Assembly: GCA_964568805.1 (NCBI GenBank) | Contig: CAZMRW010000003.1 | Coordinates: 1 to 64,000, forward strand | Length of the DNA: 64,000 bases | Source of the DNA: CAZMRW01 sp964568805 | GTDB lineage: Bacteria; Pseudomonadota; Gammaproteobacteria; Methylococcales; Methylomonadaceae | Reading direction: 5' to 3' | Shown: in pieces, positions 17,420-27,181 of the stretch | How positions within the stretch are numbered: the first letter of the stretch is position 1 | Layout: each line of letters begins with the position of its first letter | The notes under the pieces: model-generated | The model's input: the letters and a program-made list of their open reading frames with translations, nothing else | Told to the model about the DNA's origin: nothing | The model's database searches: none | Translations under genes and position numbers: made by a program

Positions 17420-18643
17420 ATGTCGCTGAAAAAAATAGAACAACTGCTCAACGCCAAATTAATCCAACAGCAACAACAGGGCACAAGCAAGGGTCACGAG
17501 AAAATCATTACCGCCTGTAAGCCTGCACAAGATGGTTATGGGCCGCGCTATTATCTCGAAGGCTACGGTGAGAGCACGTTCCTGCGCATGAATTCAAATT
17601 CCTATTTGGGATTGTCGCTGCATCCCCAGGTGATCAAGGCTGAAGCCGAAGCAGTGGAAAAATTCGGGACCGGACCGGGAGCGGTCCGATTTATCAGCGG
17701 CACTTATTCGCCGCATAAGGAGCTGGAAAAAAGACTGGCAGCATTTCACGGACGCGAATCGGCGATGATTTTCAGTGCCGCCTATGCGACGATGCTCGGC
17801 GTGCTGCCCCAGTTTATTTCGGAAGACACCCTGGTTGTCAGCGATGCGTTCAATCACAACTGTATTATCAACGCGATCCGTTTAGCTCATCCGGCCAGGA
17901 AGTCTGTGTACGAACATGCCGATTTCGATGCGCTGGATAAACTTCTTGCGGCGAATAGAAGGCAATTCAGACGTGTGTGCGTCGTGACGGACGGCATATT
18001 CAGCATGCGCGGCGATTATGCGCCGCTTGACCGGATCAATGCCATCTGCAGGCATTACGAACCTGATTATGACGAAGGAATATTGACCATCGTCGATGAT
18101 TCTCACGGTGTCGGAGCCTTCGGCAGGAGCGGACGCGGCACCGAAGAAGCGGTAAACAGCAAGGCGGACATACTGGTTGCAACCTTGGGCAAGTCTCTCG
18201 GCGTAAACGGCGGTTATGTCGTAAGCGATTCGGTAGCGATAGACTATTTACGGGAAACAGCGCCGCTCTATATTTATTCGAATCCCATTACCCCCGCCGA
18301 AGCGGCGGCAGCGTTAGCCGCCCTGAATATTCTCGATAGCGATGAAGGAATGCAGTTGCTCGAAAAACTGCGAAGCTTCAGTGTTTATCTGCGGGCAGGA
18401 CTGGAACGATTGGGATTTGAAACCTTACCCGGAGAACATCCTATCGTGCCGGTTTTTATCAGGGATACCGAGAAAACTGCGGCGCTGGTGTCTCATTTAT
18501 TAAATCAGCGTATTCTGGTGACCGGCTTGAATTATCCGGTAGTTCCCAAAGGCGAGCAGGAAATCAGATTACAGGTATCTGCAGATCACACCGAAAAAGA
18601 TATTGATTATTTATTGTCCAAAATGGCCGAATTCAAGCAGTAG
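17420..18643 (+). CDS. kbl: 2-amino-3-ketobutyrate CoA ligase (glycine C-acetyltransferase)
   Basis: A 407-aa PLP enzyme of the alpha-oxoamine synthase family. It splits 2-amino-3-ketobutyrate with CoA into glycine and acetyl-CoA. Features include NSNSYLGLSLHP, ISGTYSPHKELEKRLAAFHG, the cofactor-binding TIVDDSHGVGAFGRSGRG and the Schiff-base lysine in TLGKSLG (about Lys258), with YPVVPKGEQEIRLQVSADHT near the end as in Kbl. The pairing with the SDR threonine dehydrogenase upstream fits Kbl better than BioF or HemA. Length is slightly above the ~398 aa of E. coli Kbl because of an extended N-terminus. Confidence 0.88.
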   Translation: MSLKKIEQLLNAKLIQQQQQGTSKGHEKIITACKPAQDGYGPRYYLEGYGESTFLRMNSNSYLGLSLHPQVIKAEAEAVEKFGTGPGAVRFISGTYSPHKELEKRLAAFHGRESAMIFSAAYATMLGVLPQFISEDTLVVSDAFNHNCIINAIRLAHPARKSVYEHADFDALDKLLAANRRQFRRVCVVTDGIFSMRGDYAPLDRINAICRHYEPDYDEGILTIVDDSHGVGAFGRSGRGTEEAVNSKADILVATLGKSLGVNGGYVVSDSVAIDYLRETAPLYIYSNPITPAEAAAALAALNILDSDEGMQLLEKLRSFSVYLRAGLERLGFETLPGEHPIVPVFIRDTEKTAALVSHLLNQRILVTGLNYPVVPKGEQEIRLQVSADHTEKDIDYLLSKMAEFKQ

Positions 18644-18906
18644 GCAATTTATATCGGAGGTACTGCACTATGCGGCTCATTTTATTTGCCAACTAAAAAT
18701 CAAGACATTTTGTCCGCTCCTAAAATACTTTGCTAAACTTGACGTTACAGCTCAATTACGGCAGGCATTTCAATTCAGCCAGAAACGGCAGTTATAGTAA
18801 CCTTTACTGTCGCTAATTCAAGAGGCTGCAGAGTGCGGTACTTGCAGTTGTCTACCGACACGGTGTTTAAACTAATCACATTTTCAGTACAAGGAAACAG
18901 ATCATC

Positions 18907-20517
18907 ATGGCGCGTACATTTTTATTAAGCACCATTAAAAAATGGGCTACGGAATTGCAAGCTAAAGATTTAGCCGATAAAAGCAAACCTGTTGCAGGAC
19001 CATCGCTGACCCGGCGAGAATTTGTGGCTGGCTTGGGCGCGATGGGGATGCTCTCCCTGTTGCCGAAATGGTCAAAAGCCGCGGTTTCACCGCGGATTGC
19101 CATCGTCGGCGGTGGTATCGCCGGGCTCAGTTGCGCGCTGGCGCTCTATGATCGAGGCATTAATGCAACCGTTTATGAAGCATCTCATCGTGTTGGCGGA
19201 CGCATGTTTTCAAAAACAGGCTATTGGGACGAAGGGCAGGTCAGCGAATGGTGCGGCGAACTGATCGATTCGAACCATCAAACAATTCTCAAGTTAGCCC
19301 GCCGTTTCAATCTCCCTGTCGACGATTTATTAGCCAGCCAGCCGGAACATTCAGAGGAAACCTATTATTTTTTCGGCAACCATTATTCCTACACGGAAGC
19401 CAAAGCGGATTTCGCCGAGGTTTTCAATAGTCTTAAAGACGATCTTCAGGCAGCGGGTTATCCCACCCGTTATGATGCATATACATCGGCCGGTCAGGCA
19501 CTGGATAATATGTCCATCTATGACTGGATAGAAACCCGCATACCCGGAGGCCACGCGTCGCCCTTCGGACAACTGCTCGATGTCGCTTACAATATTGAAT
19601 ACGGTGCGGAAACTACTGATCAATCCGCCCTGAATCTGATTTACCTGCTGGCATACCAGCCCAATTCCGCTGCTAACGCCAACGCATTCAACGTCTTTGG
19701 CGTCTCCGATGAACGCTACCATATTCGCGGCGGCAATCAGCTCTTACCGGAAGCGATTAAGAGCCATCTGGGCGATGCCTGGTTTCATTTTGGCGCGAAA
19801 TTGACAAAAATTTCGAGGATGGATGATCAGCGCTATCGCCTAAAGTTTAAACCTGCCAATAGCGGCGGCTTTTTTGAGGAGATTTACGACTATGTAATCC
19901 TGGCGATACCTTTTGCAGTTCTGCGTGAGATCGATTACAGCGAAGCGGGTTTTGATTCGCTTAAAAATACCGCCATCCAGGAGCTTGGCCGCGGCCGCAA
20001 CGGCAAATTGCAAATGCAGTTTACGGGTCGCTTTTGGAATCAGCCGGATCCAAACCGCAGCATCAGCAACGGCAGCACCTACAGCGATACCGGTTATCAG
20101 GCGTCCTGGGAAGTTACACGGGGGCAGCCTGGAACGAGCGGGATTTTTAACCTCTATTCCGGCGGAGAAACGACCGCTTCGATGAAGACCACAGTTCCTT
20201 TTGCAACCGATCGAAATAACCAGGCAGTCCGCGACGCTAATACAGGACTATCGCAACTGGAGATTGTTTTCCCCGGTGCGACGGCTTCATGGAACGGCAA
20301 AGTTACCCAATCGCTGCCGCATTTATGTTCTTTATTTAAAGCTTCGTATTCCTATTACCGGGTGGGCCAATATACAACATTTGGCGGTCATGAAGGCGTA
20401 TCGCAGGGCTCTGTTTTATTTTGCGGCGAACACACCTCGCAGGATTTTCAAGGATTCATGGAAGGCGGCGCCAGCGAAGGGGAGCGTGCCGCCAAAGAGT
20501 TATTGATGGCGCTATAG
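18907..20517 (+). CDS. Tat-exported flavin amine oxidase family protein
   Basis: A 536-aa FAD-dependent oxidoreductase. The N-terminus carries a twin-arginine signal, TRREFVAGLGAMGMLSLLP (Arg36-Arg37), so a folded, cofactor-loaded protein is expected in the periplasm. FAD-binding motifs are RIAIVGGGIAGLSCALAL (about residue 63), VYEASHRVGGRMFS, and the C-terminal VLFCGEHTSQDFQGFMEGGASEGERAAKEL, all typical of monoamine/polyamine oxidases. It starts at ATG 18907 behind AAGGAAA. Substrate is not evident; polyamines or amino acids are possible. It converges with the small secreted-protein gene. Confidence 0.9.
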   Translation: MARTFLLSTIKKWATELQAKDLADKSKPVAGPSLTRREFVAGLGAMGMLSLLPKWSKAAVSPRIAIVGGGIAGLSCALALYDRGINATVYEASHRVGGRMFSKTGYWDEGQVSEWCGELIDSNHQTILKLARRFNLPVDDLLASQPEHSEETYYFFGNHYSYTEAKADFAEVFNSLKDDLQAAGYPTRYDAYTSAGQALDNMSIYDWIETRIPGGHASPFGQLLDVAYNIEYGAETTDQSALNLIYLLAYQPNSAANANAFNVFGVSDERYHIRGGNQLLPEAIKSHLGDAWFHFGAKLTKISRMDDQRYRLKFKPANSGGFFEEIYDYVILAIPFAVLREIDYSEAGFDSLKNTAIQELGRGRNGKLQMQFTGRFWNQPDPNRSISNGSTYSDTGYQASWEVTRGQPGTSGIFNLYSGGETTASMKTTVPFATDRNNQAVRDANTGLSQLEIVFPGATASWNGKVTQSLPHLCSLFKASYSYYRVGQYTTFGGHEGVSQGSVLFCGEHTSQDFQGFMEGGASEGERAAKELLMAL

Positions 20518-20707
20518 CCGATCATTTGGGTTTGCACTGCCTTGCCCAAAGCATTTTTTTTCCCGGGAGGGGCAATCCTTCCGGGAATACACAAAATAGT
20601 GCCGACGCATTTTCCTCGATGAGGATCTGGCAGTCTCTGAAGGATGCGCTTCACTCGGGCTGACTGCTTCCGGTTTTAGTGCTCGACTAAATTACGGGTG
20701 TCAAAGG

Positions 20708-21085
20708 TCAGCGGGCACTCTCGACCTTGATCCATTCCGCCGTAAGCGAGGGGCCGCGGGCGGCTTCCTTATATTTCACTTCAACCGTCGCTTCCGGCTT
20801 GATATCAGTCAACGAGCCAACTTCATTAGTTTTCGCTGCTTTGCTGCGGTCAAGCCAAACGGGAGTATTATCGGGCACGGCGACATTAAACGTTTCCGAA
20901 GCATCAGTGACGGTGAATGTTTTATTCTGTTCGTCTACCGCAGCGACTTTTCCAATAATGCTGCTGGTATTTGACACCCCGACGGATGCGCCGATGGGGA
21001 CGTACATCTCCATCGCTTGCTGTGAGTGAGCGTGGTTGGACATGACTAACAGAAGTCCGATGCAAAAAAAAGAGCGTATAGACAT
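20708..21085 (-). CDS. Small secreted protein of unknown function
   Basis: A 125-aa protein starting at ATG 21085, chosen because a strong GAGGAGA lies just upstream and the product then begins with a clean signal peptide (MSIRSFFCIGLLLVMSNHAHS). The mature part has alternating beta-strand character: IIGKVAAVDEQNKTFTVTD, FNVAVPDNTPVWLDRSK, DIKPEATVEVKYKE. That pattern resembles small OB-like periplasmic proteins with regularly spaced strands. No catalytic motif is seen. It lies 84 bp downstream of the dihaem cytochrome gene on the same strand and is probably co-transcribed with it. Confidence 0.8.
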   Translation of the reverse strand: MSIRSFFCIGLLLVMSNHAHSQQAMEMYVPIGASVGVSNTSSIIGKVAAVDEQNKTFTVTDASETFNVAVPDNTPVWLDRSKAAKTNEVGSLTDIKPEATVEVKYKEAARGPSLTAEWIKVESAR

Positions 21086-21169
21086 GTTGTTCTCCTCTGA
21101 TGTTATGCGCGGCGGGCCGGTAAAAACTGCGTCCGGCCCGCATTCATCCACGTGTTGATTGGCTGCCTG

Positions 21170-22579
21170 TTAATTCACCATGCGGCCTTTCGCCCTCGCG
21201 ATGACCTTGAGCGCGTGTTCAGCACGGTCGATGCGGCGAGACGGACGTTGCACGGCTTCCTCTACAAGCGCGCGGGCTTCTTTAAAATCGCCTACCGCAT
21301 CCGGATGCAGGCTGCCGCCGGCGAGCACCATGATGGCGTCGTCGATATCGTTGAGCGAACGTTTGATGACGTGCTCGGGATGTTCGCCGTCCAGGTATTC
21401 GTTACGCGCAACGGCGCCCAGCATATCGTCCAATTCATCAATGTTGTGCAATGCGTTGATGACGCGGAGGAATGCGGCCACGGAGACCACCTGGGTGGCA
21501 TCGAGATTGATGGCCCGGCTGGCTTCGCCCCGGATAGCTTGACCGGCCGGCGAGTTGTTGAAGGCATCTCCATTGTAGAAAGCCACGGCGCCTTCGATGG
21601 TGGCCACCGAATGGTTATGGAAAAACGGTCCGGTGTCCGCCGCTTCGACCAACGAGGGAGTGTTGAAGGTGCCATCTCCGGGTGCGCCCAGGCCGTCGTC
21701 ACGGTTATTGGTTTCGCCCGCCAAATCTTCCGGTTGGTCGGGCAAATCTTCCACGCCGGTGTTGAAGTTCAAATTGCCTTGCCCCAGGGGACTGCGCGGG
21801 CCGACATTGGCGCCGGCATTGAAGTGGCAGAATAAACACTTCCCTTGGGTGGGCGAGTTGAAAACCTCCTGGCCTTTCGCCGCCACTACACTTTTTAAGG
21901 GCAACGGCAGTTTCAGGTCCTCTTGCCGGCCTTCGCTGAGCTGATAGGCTTCCATGGCGGTCAGTTCTTCTTCCGTGGGCAAGCGGAAATCAACGCCGGC
22001 CATGCGGTGCAGGGATTTGGTGAAATGCTGGATGACCGCGCCCGTGGCAAAAGCCTTAAGGTCCTGAGTTCCAGGAGCGCCGTCACCTGACCATCCGGTT
22101 CGCGGACATTGGGTGTCGCTGAAACAATGGGCTCGATTATTCGGGTTGCTGTTGATGGACACCCGCTGCGCAAAGACATGGGGTACGCTACGCATGTTGA
22201 ACGTAGCGGGACCGTCCTGGTTTTCCAAAATCAGTCCGAACGCGCGCATCAGTTTGGGATTCTCGAAATTCTTGGCCAGTGCTGGATTATATTCGGCGAC
22301 GAACAAGGGGTCGTTTTTTGGCAGAGTGGCAATGAATGCGGCATCAATCGTCAGATTATGGTCTTCACGATGGCAGGTGCCGCAGGTTCGGCCATTGCCG
22401 TTGAAGGTTTCCTTGAAGAAAAGCTCGCGGCCCTTGATGACCAAAGGATCTCCGACTTGTTTTGGCGGCGGCGGTGGCGGTTCCGGAGCAGGCGCAGGTG
22501 GCGTTGACGGTTCGCACGCCGAGAGCAGGATAATCAACCCCGTTAGCGAGGCCCACCGTTGTAAGTCGTATGCTTTCAT
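21170..22579 (-). CDS. Dihaem cytochrome c lipoprotein (cytochrome c peroxidase/MauG-like)
   Basis: A 469-aa lipoprotein from ATG 22579, which has GGGGGAAG upstream; a longer frame to 22627 is not favoured. The signal ends in the lipobox LSAC, and a proline-rich linker (PAPAPEPPPPPPK) follows. Two haem c sites are seen: CGTCH (Cys66-His70) and CLFCH (Cys248-His252). The overall plan matches the two-haem cytochrome c peroxidase/MauG superfamily, with FNTPSLVEAADTGPFFHNHSVATIEGAVAFYN in the C-terminal haem domain. It should act in periplasmic redox chemistry at a membrane; peroxidase activity itself cannot be told from the sequence. Confidence 0.9.
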   Translation of the reverse strand: MKAYDLQRWASLTGLIILLSACEPSTPPAPAPEPPPPPPKQVGDPLVIKGRELFFKETFNGNGRTCGTCHREDHNLTIDAAFIATLPKNDPLFVAEYNPALAKNFENPKLMRAFGLILENQDGPATFNMRSVPHVFAQRVSINSNPNNRAHCFSDTQCPRTGWSGDGAPGTQDLKAFATGAVIQHFTKSLHRMAGVDFRLPTEEELTAMEAYQLSEGRQEDLKLPLPLKSVVAAKGQEVFNSPTQGKCLFCHFNAGANVGPRSPLGQGNLNFNTGVEDLPDQPEDLAGETNNRDDGLGAPGDGTFNTPSLVEAADTGPFFHNHSVATIEGAVAFYNGDAFNNSPAGQAIRGEASRAINLDATQVVSVAAFLRVINALHNIDELDDMLGAVARNEYLDGEHPEHVIKRSLNDIDDAIMVLAGGSLHPDAVGDFKEARALVEEAVQRPSRRIDRAEHALKVIARAKGRMVN

Positions 22580-22942
22580 GGCACTTCCCCCGAGTATGAA
22601 AAATTCAGAATCATCGGTACAAACCACCTGGGTAAGGATTGTGGAGTCAGGTGTGATTTTTGTTCAATGTGACTAGAGTTATGGACAACGGAAATGACGT
22701 AACAAATCTCCCCCTTCTTATCGTTAACTACCATTTTTTACTTATTTTTCAATTATTTGACAGTATATTCCAGCGGCTAATGCTTGTGTCTGAGGATGTT
22801 TGCTTTATACACCTTATAAGTTCAGTTGACAAGGCTAATTTTTTCTATTATTGAGAGTTATTCTTGTAAACTGCTCGTTACTGCCATCGATAGACTATTC
22901 TGCAGTAGACGTTGATTGAAAATCTATTATCAGGAGAGAGAA
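22580..22942. other. Divergent intergenic region
   Basis: About 360 AT-rich bases between the dihaem cytochrome and the small helical protein. A TTGACA at 22826 followed after 17 bases by TATTGA is a possible sigma-70 promoter for the downstream gene. Short frames here do not look like real proteins. Confidence 0.45.
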
Positions 22943-23182
22943 ATGGCTTGTGATTATATCAAAGCGTTGGATTTCGCAAGAGATGGAAAATGGGATGAAG
23001 CGCATCAATTGGTGCAACCCTGCTCAGACCGAACGTCTTGTTTGATTCATGCCTACTTGCATAGAGTTGAAGGCGATTTAAGCAACGCCAGATACTGGTA
23101 CACACGAGCGGGTGCAGATATGCCCGATAATACGTTGGACGAAGAATTAAGTCGTTTGTATAAGGTGGTGAATTCTGCTTAG
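22943..23182 (+). CDS. Small helical TPR-like protein
   Basis: A 79-aa soluble protein starting at ATG 22943 behind an excellent AGGAGAGAG site. The sequence reads as two helical hairpins (ALDFARDGKWDEAHQLVQ and IHAYLHRVEGDLSNARYWYTRAG), the spacing of a tetratricopeptide-like unit. It has two Cys in PCSDRTSC. Similar tiny proteins are common hypothetical proteins in proteobacteria. It may bind a partner protein, but nothing in the context identifies one. Confidence 0.75.
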   Translation: MACDYIKALDFARDGKWDEAHQLVQPCSDRTSCLIHAYLHRVEGDLSNARYWYTRAGADMPDNTLDEELSRLYKVVNSA

Positions 23183-23217
23183 CTTCGGTCTTATTAATTT
23201 TGAGGTCAGGAAATCGA

Positions 23218-24495
23218 TCAAATATCCTGATCATTTTTTTGCTTGTTGTGTAACCATTCCAGCGCCCCTAAACCAGCCGTCCGGCCGGTCGCGAAGCAGG
23301 CGGTCAGTAAATAGCCTCCAGTCGGCGCTTCCCAATCGAGCATTTCACCGGCGCAGAAAATACCGGGCATCGTGCGTATCATTAAGTGTTCATCGAGCGA
23401 TTCAAAGACAATGCCTCCAGCGCAACTGATGGCTTCCGCCACCGGGCTGGGCGCAACAAGGCTGATCGGCAAGGCTTTGAGCTTGGCGCCTAATCTGGCC
23501 GGATTGCCAAGGTCTGATGCGGATATGAGCTCACGCAGCAAGCCGGCCTTGACGCCCTGAATGCCCAGCCGTTTTCGAAGGTGATTTGCCATGGAAAGCT
23601 TGCCGCGGGACAGAGAAAGTCTGTCGATGATATCATCAAGATCACGGTCCGGCATCAGGTCCAGATGAATGATCGCCGCACCTGTTGATTCTATCGCTTC
23701 ACGGAATAAGGATGACATGGCATAGATCAGGCTTCCTTCCACGCCGTCCCGAGTAATGACAAATTCTCCTGTCCGGCAAAATTCGTTGCCATCGGCATTG
23801 ATAAACCTCAAGGTGACCGATTTTACCGGCTCTCCTGCAAAGCGCTTGTAAAAGTGTTCGCTCCATCGAGCTTTGAAACCGCAGTTTGCTGGCTTTAACG
23901 GTGCAACGGACACTGACCGCTCTTGCAATAGGGGCAGCCATGTGCCGGTTGAGCCCAATTTAGGCCAGCTGGCGCCGCCCAATGCCAGTATGACGGTATC
24001 GTTACGGACAATCTTTTCTCCAGCCGGAGTCATGAAACGTACACTATTGATGTCCTGGTCAGTCCATCCAGTCCATTGATGCCGCATATTAAAATCGACG
24101 CCATTAAGACGTAATCTGTGCAGCCATGCGCGCAACAACGGCGCCGCTTTCATCTCGGAAGGAAAAACTCTCCCGGACGTGCCGACAAAGGTTTCTATTC
24201 CGATATCGTTTAGCCATTTCCGCAAATCGTCGGGTCCGAACTGATCAAGCAATGGTTTGATATAGGGTTGGCGCTTGCCATAACGCGACACGAAAAGGTC
24301 ATAAGGCTCGGAATGGGTAATATTCATCCCGCCTTTGCCTGCCATGAGAAATTTTCTACCGACAGAAGGCATTGCGTCGAAAAGCTTAACGCTGACGCCG
24401 CCTTGTGATAACACGTCAGCCGCCATTAATCCGGCCGGTCCGCCGCCGATGACGGTTGCTGTGTAATTCTGGCTTGGCTTGTTCATGGATGGCAT
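23218..24495 (-). CDS. BaiN/HI0933-type FAD-dependent flavoprotein
   Basis: A 425-aa oxidoreductase of the BaiN/YhiN (HI0933-like) group. The N-terminal dinucleotide motif is ATVIGGGPAGLMAADVLSQGG, followed by the family hallmark GRKFLMAGKGGMNITHSE. The C-terminus has GGIVFESLDEHLMIRTMPGIFCAGEMLDWEAPTGGYLLTACFATGRTAG, which binds FAD. No signal peptide, so cytoplasmic. Substrate unknown; family members include reductases acting on bile acids in gut bacteria, but that role need not apply here. Start at ATG 24495 or the in-frame ATG 24486. It lies downstream of rne on the same strand but beyond a terminator. Confidence 0.9.
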   Translation of the reverse strand: MPSMNKPSQNYTATVIGGGPAGLMAADVLSQGGVSVKLFDAMPSVGRKFLMAGKGGMNITHSEPYDLFVSRYGKRQPYIKPLLDQFGPDDLRKWLNDIGIETFVGTSGRVFPSEMKAAPLLRAWLHRLRLNGVDFNMRHQWTGWTDQDINSVRFMTPAGEKIVRNDTVILALGGASWPKLGSTGTWLPLLQERSVSVAPLKPANCGFKARWSEHFYKRFAGEPVKSVTLRFINADGNEFCRTGEFVITRDGVEGSLIYAMSSLFREAIESTGAAIIHLDLMPDRDLDDIIDRLSLSRGKLSMANHLRKRLGIQGVKAGLLRELISASDLGNPARLGAKLKALPISLVAPSPVAEAISCAGGIVFESLDEHLMIRTMPGIFCAGEMLDWEAPTGGYLLTACFATGRTAGLGALEWLHNKQKNDQDI

Positions 24496-24530
24496 GCAGG
24501 CTTGCTGTGAGTCAGTCGCATCAGCACTGC

Positions 24531-24577
24531 AAAAATAAAAAACGGCGGATTATTTTTTTTACGGTAATAATCCGCCG
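24531..24577 (-). terminator. Intrinsic terminator of rne
   Basis: On the minus strand a 12-bp stem (CGGCGGATTATT / AATAATCCGCCG) with a short loop is followed by TTTTTTATTTTT. It lies just past the rne stop codon and separates it from the BaiN-like gene. Confidence 0.92.
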
Positions 24578-24584
24578 GAATTCT

Positions 24585-26870
24585 TCAAGATTCCTGACTA
24601 TAGTCAGATTTTATAGGTTCAACCACTTTAGCGACAGACTCAGCGGGCAGTTTTTTTACATTTTCAGGGCTTGCATTATCAGCCTGGCTTGCAGAGCGCT
24701 CCGGTTTTTCGATGCGTTCAGCAAAATCATGGGCATAAGGCCTGGAACTTTCCGGCTTGGATTCGACCTTGCCTTCGTTCGATGGTGCTTCATCGGAACG
24801 GCTAGGGGCATCGCCATTGCCCTCGGTTTTTTTGTAGTTTGGGTTACGCGGTCTTCTGCGGTTAGGTCCTCTTCTGCTGCTTTTACCGTTAAAATGTTTT
24901 TTTGGTTCGCCGGTCACAATGGCACTGTCGGCGCTTTCAGGGATCGCAGCTGCTTTCGCAGTCACGTCAATCTCAGGTTCGCTGGCAGTTGGTTCATATT
25001 TTTCGACAGTCGGGTTGATGTTGTCGAGATTGCGCTTTACGTTCCTGCCGGGAGTTCTCGGATTGCGATGAGCGCGTGGTTCCTGACTCTGAGATTGATC
25101 TTTACCCCGTTTGCTGCCGCGGTTTTTGTTGGCGGGTCCCTGTTCTTTCGCCGTGGATGGTGCCGAAGGTTCCGGAGCAGCCAATTTTTTACCTGGCCCG
25201 ACCAGTTTGTGCCAGAATCGTTTAATCAAACTGGCGGATTCGTTTTTATTTTGCATGGGCGCCGGCGATTCGGGTAAAAACTCCTTGATCGCGGGCTTTT
25301 CGGTTCGATGCCGGACTTGCTGGGCAAATTCAGGAATGGAGATTTCCTCCGCTTTTATCTGCTGGTAGCTGGGTTTTTCTTCAGGCGCATCCTTTTCCTT
25401 AATTCGCTCGATATCATATGCCGGCGTCTCCAGATGCTTGCTGGGCAATATGACGATGCCAACTTTCAGCCTGTTTTCGATTTGCTCAACGGCATTGCGT
25501 TTTTCATTCAACAAAAAGGTGGCGCATTCAATCGGTAAATGAGCGATGACTTTTTCAGTGCCTTTTTTCATGGCTTCTTCTTCAAGAATACGCAATACCG
25601 ACAGCGCAACCGACTCGACATTTCGTATCGTGCCTTGGCCCTTGCAGCGCGGACAGGGGAGCTGCGTAGAATCGCCCAGCGAAGGCCGCATTCTTTGCCT
25701 GGACATTTCCAGCAGGCCGAAACGCGAAATCCGGCTGGTTTGGATACGCGCACGATCGATCTTCAGGGCATCGCGCAAGCGGTTTTCCACGGCGCGCTGA
25801 TTTTTATTGGACATCATATCGATGAAATCGATGACAAACAGTCCTCCGGAGTCCCTCAATCTGAGCTGGCGAGCGATTTCATCGCAGGCTTCGAGATTGG
25901 TGTTAAGCGCGGTTTCTTCAATATCGCTGCCTTTGGTGGCCCGTGCCGAGTTGATGTCGATCGAGGTCAACGCTTCGGTATGGTCGATAACCAGCGATCC
26001 GCCAGACGGCAGCGGCACTTCGCGGCCATAGGCCAGTTCGATTTGCGATTCAATCTGGTATCGGCTGAATAACGGCACCGAATCCTGATACAGTTTCGCT
26101 TTCGGCAGGAAATGAGGCATGACCTGTCTCAAGAAGTTTTGCACCAGCTTGTAAGACTCTTCGTTGTCTATCAATATCTCGTCGATATTGCCGCGCAAGT
26201 GATCGCGAAGGGCGCGGATGATGACGTTGCTTTCCTGAAACACCAGAAACGGTGCCGATTGTTCGCCGGAAGACCGTTCGATGGCTTCCCAGAGCTGCAT
26301 CAGATAATTCAGATCCCATTGTAGTTCTTCGACATTTTTTCCGCAGCCGGCGGTCCTGACGATCAGGCCCATGCTGTCCGGGATTTCGAGGGCAGCCATG
26401 ACTTCACGCAGTTCACTGCGGGTTTCACCTTCGATGCGGCGTGAAATCCCGCCCGCCTTGGGGTTGTTGGGCATCAGGACCAGGTAGGTGCCGGCCAGAC
26501 TGATATAGGTCGTCAGCGCGGCGCCTTTATTGCCGCGCTCCTCTTTTTCGATCTGAACAACGATTTCCTGGCCTTCTTTAAGCAAATCCTTGATTGCCGG
26601 GCGACGGCCTTCGGTTTCAGCATCATCCTGAATTTGCCGATAGGCCGGTGAAATTTCCTTAAAAGGCAAAAAACCGTGTTTTTCAGCGCCATAGTTAACG
26701 AACGCCGCTTCCAGGCTGGGCTCCACTCGGGTGATGATTCCTTTGTAGATGTTGGATTTTTTTTGTTCTTTTGAAGGGACTTCTATGTCAAAATCATACA
26801 ATTTTTGACCGTCTACCAAAGCGACTCGCAGTTCTTCTGCCTGTGTAGCGTTGATAAGCATTCTTTTCAT
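24585..26870 (-). CDS. rne: Ribonuclease E
   Basis: A 761-aa Rne/Rng family endoribonuclease that starts mRNA decay and processes rRNA and tRNA. The S1 RNA-binding domain is near residues 40-120 (SNIYKGIITRVEPSLEAAFVNYG). The DNase I-like catalytic site is seen in LTSIDINSARATKG and GLFVIDFIDMMSNKNQ, and the Zn-link motif is CPRCKGQG. The C-terminal third is Pro/Lys/Arg/Glu-rich and disordered, with an arginine-rich RNA-binding stretch (SRRGPNRRRPRNPNYKK). It is shorter than the 1061-aa E. coli enzyme but has a tail, so RNase E rather than RNase G. A long leader and the divergent rluC neighbour match the E. coli arrangement. Confidence 0.95.
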   Translation of the reverse strand: MKRMLINATQAEELRVALVDGQKLYDFDIEVPSKEQKKSNIYKGIITRVEPSLEAAFVNYGAEKHGFLPFKEISPAYRQIQDDAETEGRRPAIKDLLKEGQEIVVQIEKEERGNKGAALTTYISLAGTYLVLMPNNPKAGGISRRIEGETRSELREVMAALEIPDSMGLIVRTAGCGKNVEELQWDLNYLMQLWEAIERSSGEQSAPFLVFQESNVIIRALRDHLRGNIDEILIDNEESYKLVQNFLRQVMPHFLPKAKLYQDSVPLFSRYQIESQIELAYGREVPLPSGGSLVIDHTEALTSIDINSARATKGSDIEETALNTNLEACDEIARQLRLRDSGGLFVIDFIDMMSNKNQRAVENRLRDALKIDRARIQTSRISRFGLLEMSRQRMRPSLGDSTQLPCPRCKGQGTIRNVESVALSVLRILEEEAMKKGTEKVIAHLPIECATFLLNEKRNAVEQIENRLKVGIVILPSKHLETPAYDIERIKEKDAPEEKPSYQQIKAEEISIPEFAQQVRHRTEKPAIKEFLPESPAPMQNKNESASLIKRFWHKLVGPGKKLAAPEPSAPSTAKEQGPANKNRGSKRGKDQSQSQEPRAHRNPRTPGRNVKRNLDNINPTVEKYEPTASEPEIDVTAKAAAIPESADSAIVTGEPKKHFNGKSSRRGPNRRRPRNPNYKKTEGNGDAPSRSDEAPSNEGKVESKPESSRPYAHDFAERIEKPERSASQADNASPENVKKLPAESVAKVVEPIKSDYSQES

Positions 26871-27181
26871 TTTATATCCTTGTAGTATCCTGCTCCATCA
26901 TCAGATTTACTGAACAGACTGGTTTTGATAATCGCAACAAGCTGGTTTAGTTCGTACTTACAAGACTGATTAACCTTATCAGGGCTCAGAACTCAAACCG
27001 GTTAGCGTGCGGCTTGTGTTTCTTTATCGGTCCGGCATTCCTGCATTGGATGGACACAATGATCAGGTAAGTGCAGGCAAACCGGGCAAATAAATGGTTT
27101 TTAGTCTTGGTTGTAAATTCTGTCTTAAACAGGAGTTATAAACCGTTCATCATGGGTAGAACGATAAACCCGAAAATCTTA

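Noticed and set aside
20560..20587. Hairpin between the flavin oxidase and the small secreted protein as a terminator
   Set aside because: The stem is imperfect and the T-run lies before it on the plus strand, so no U-tract follows on either transcript.
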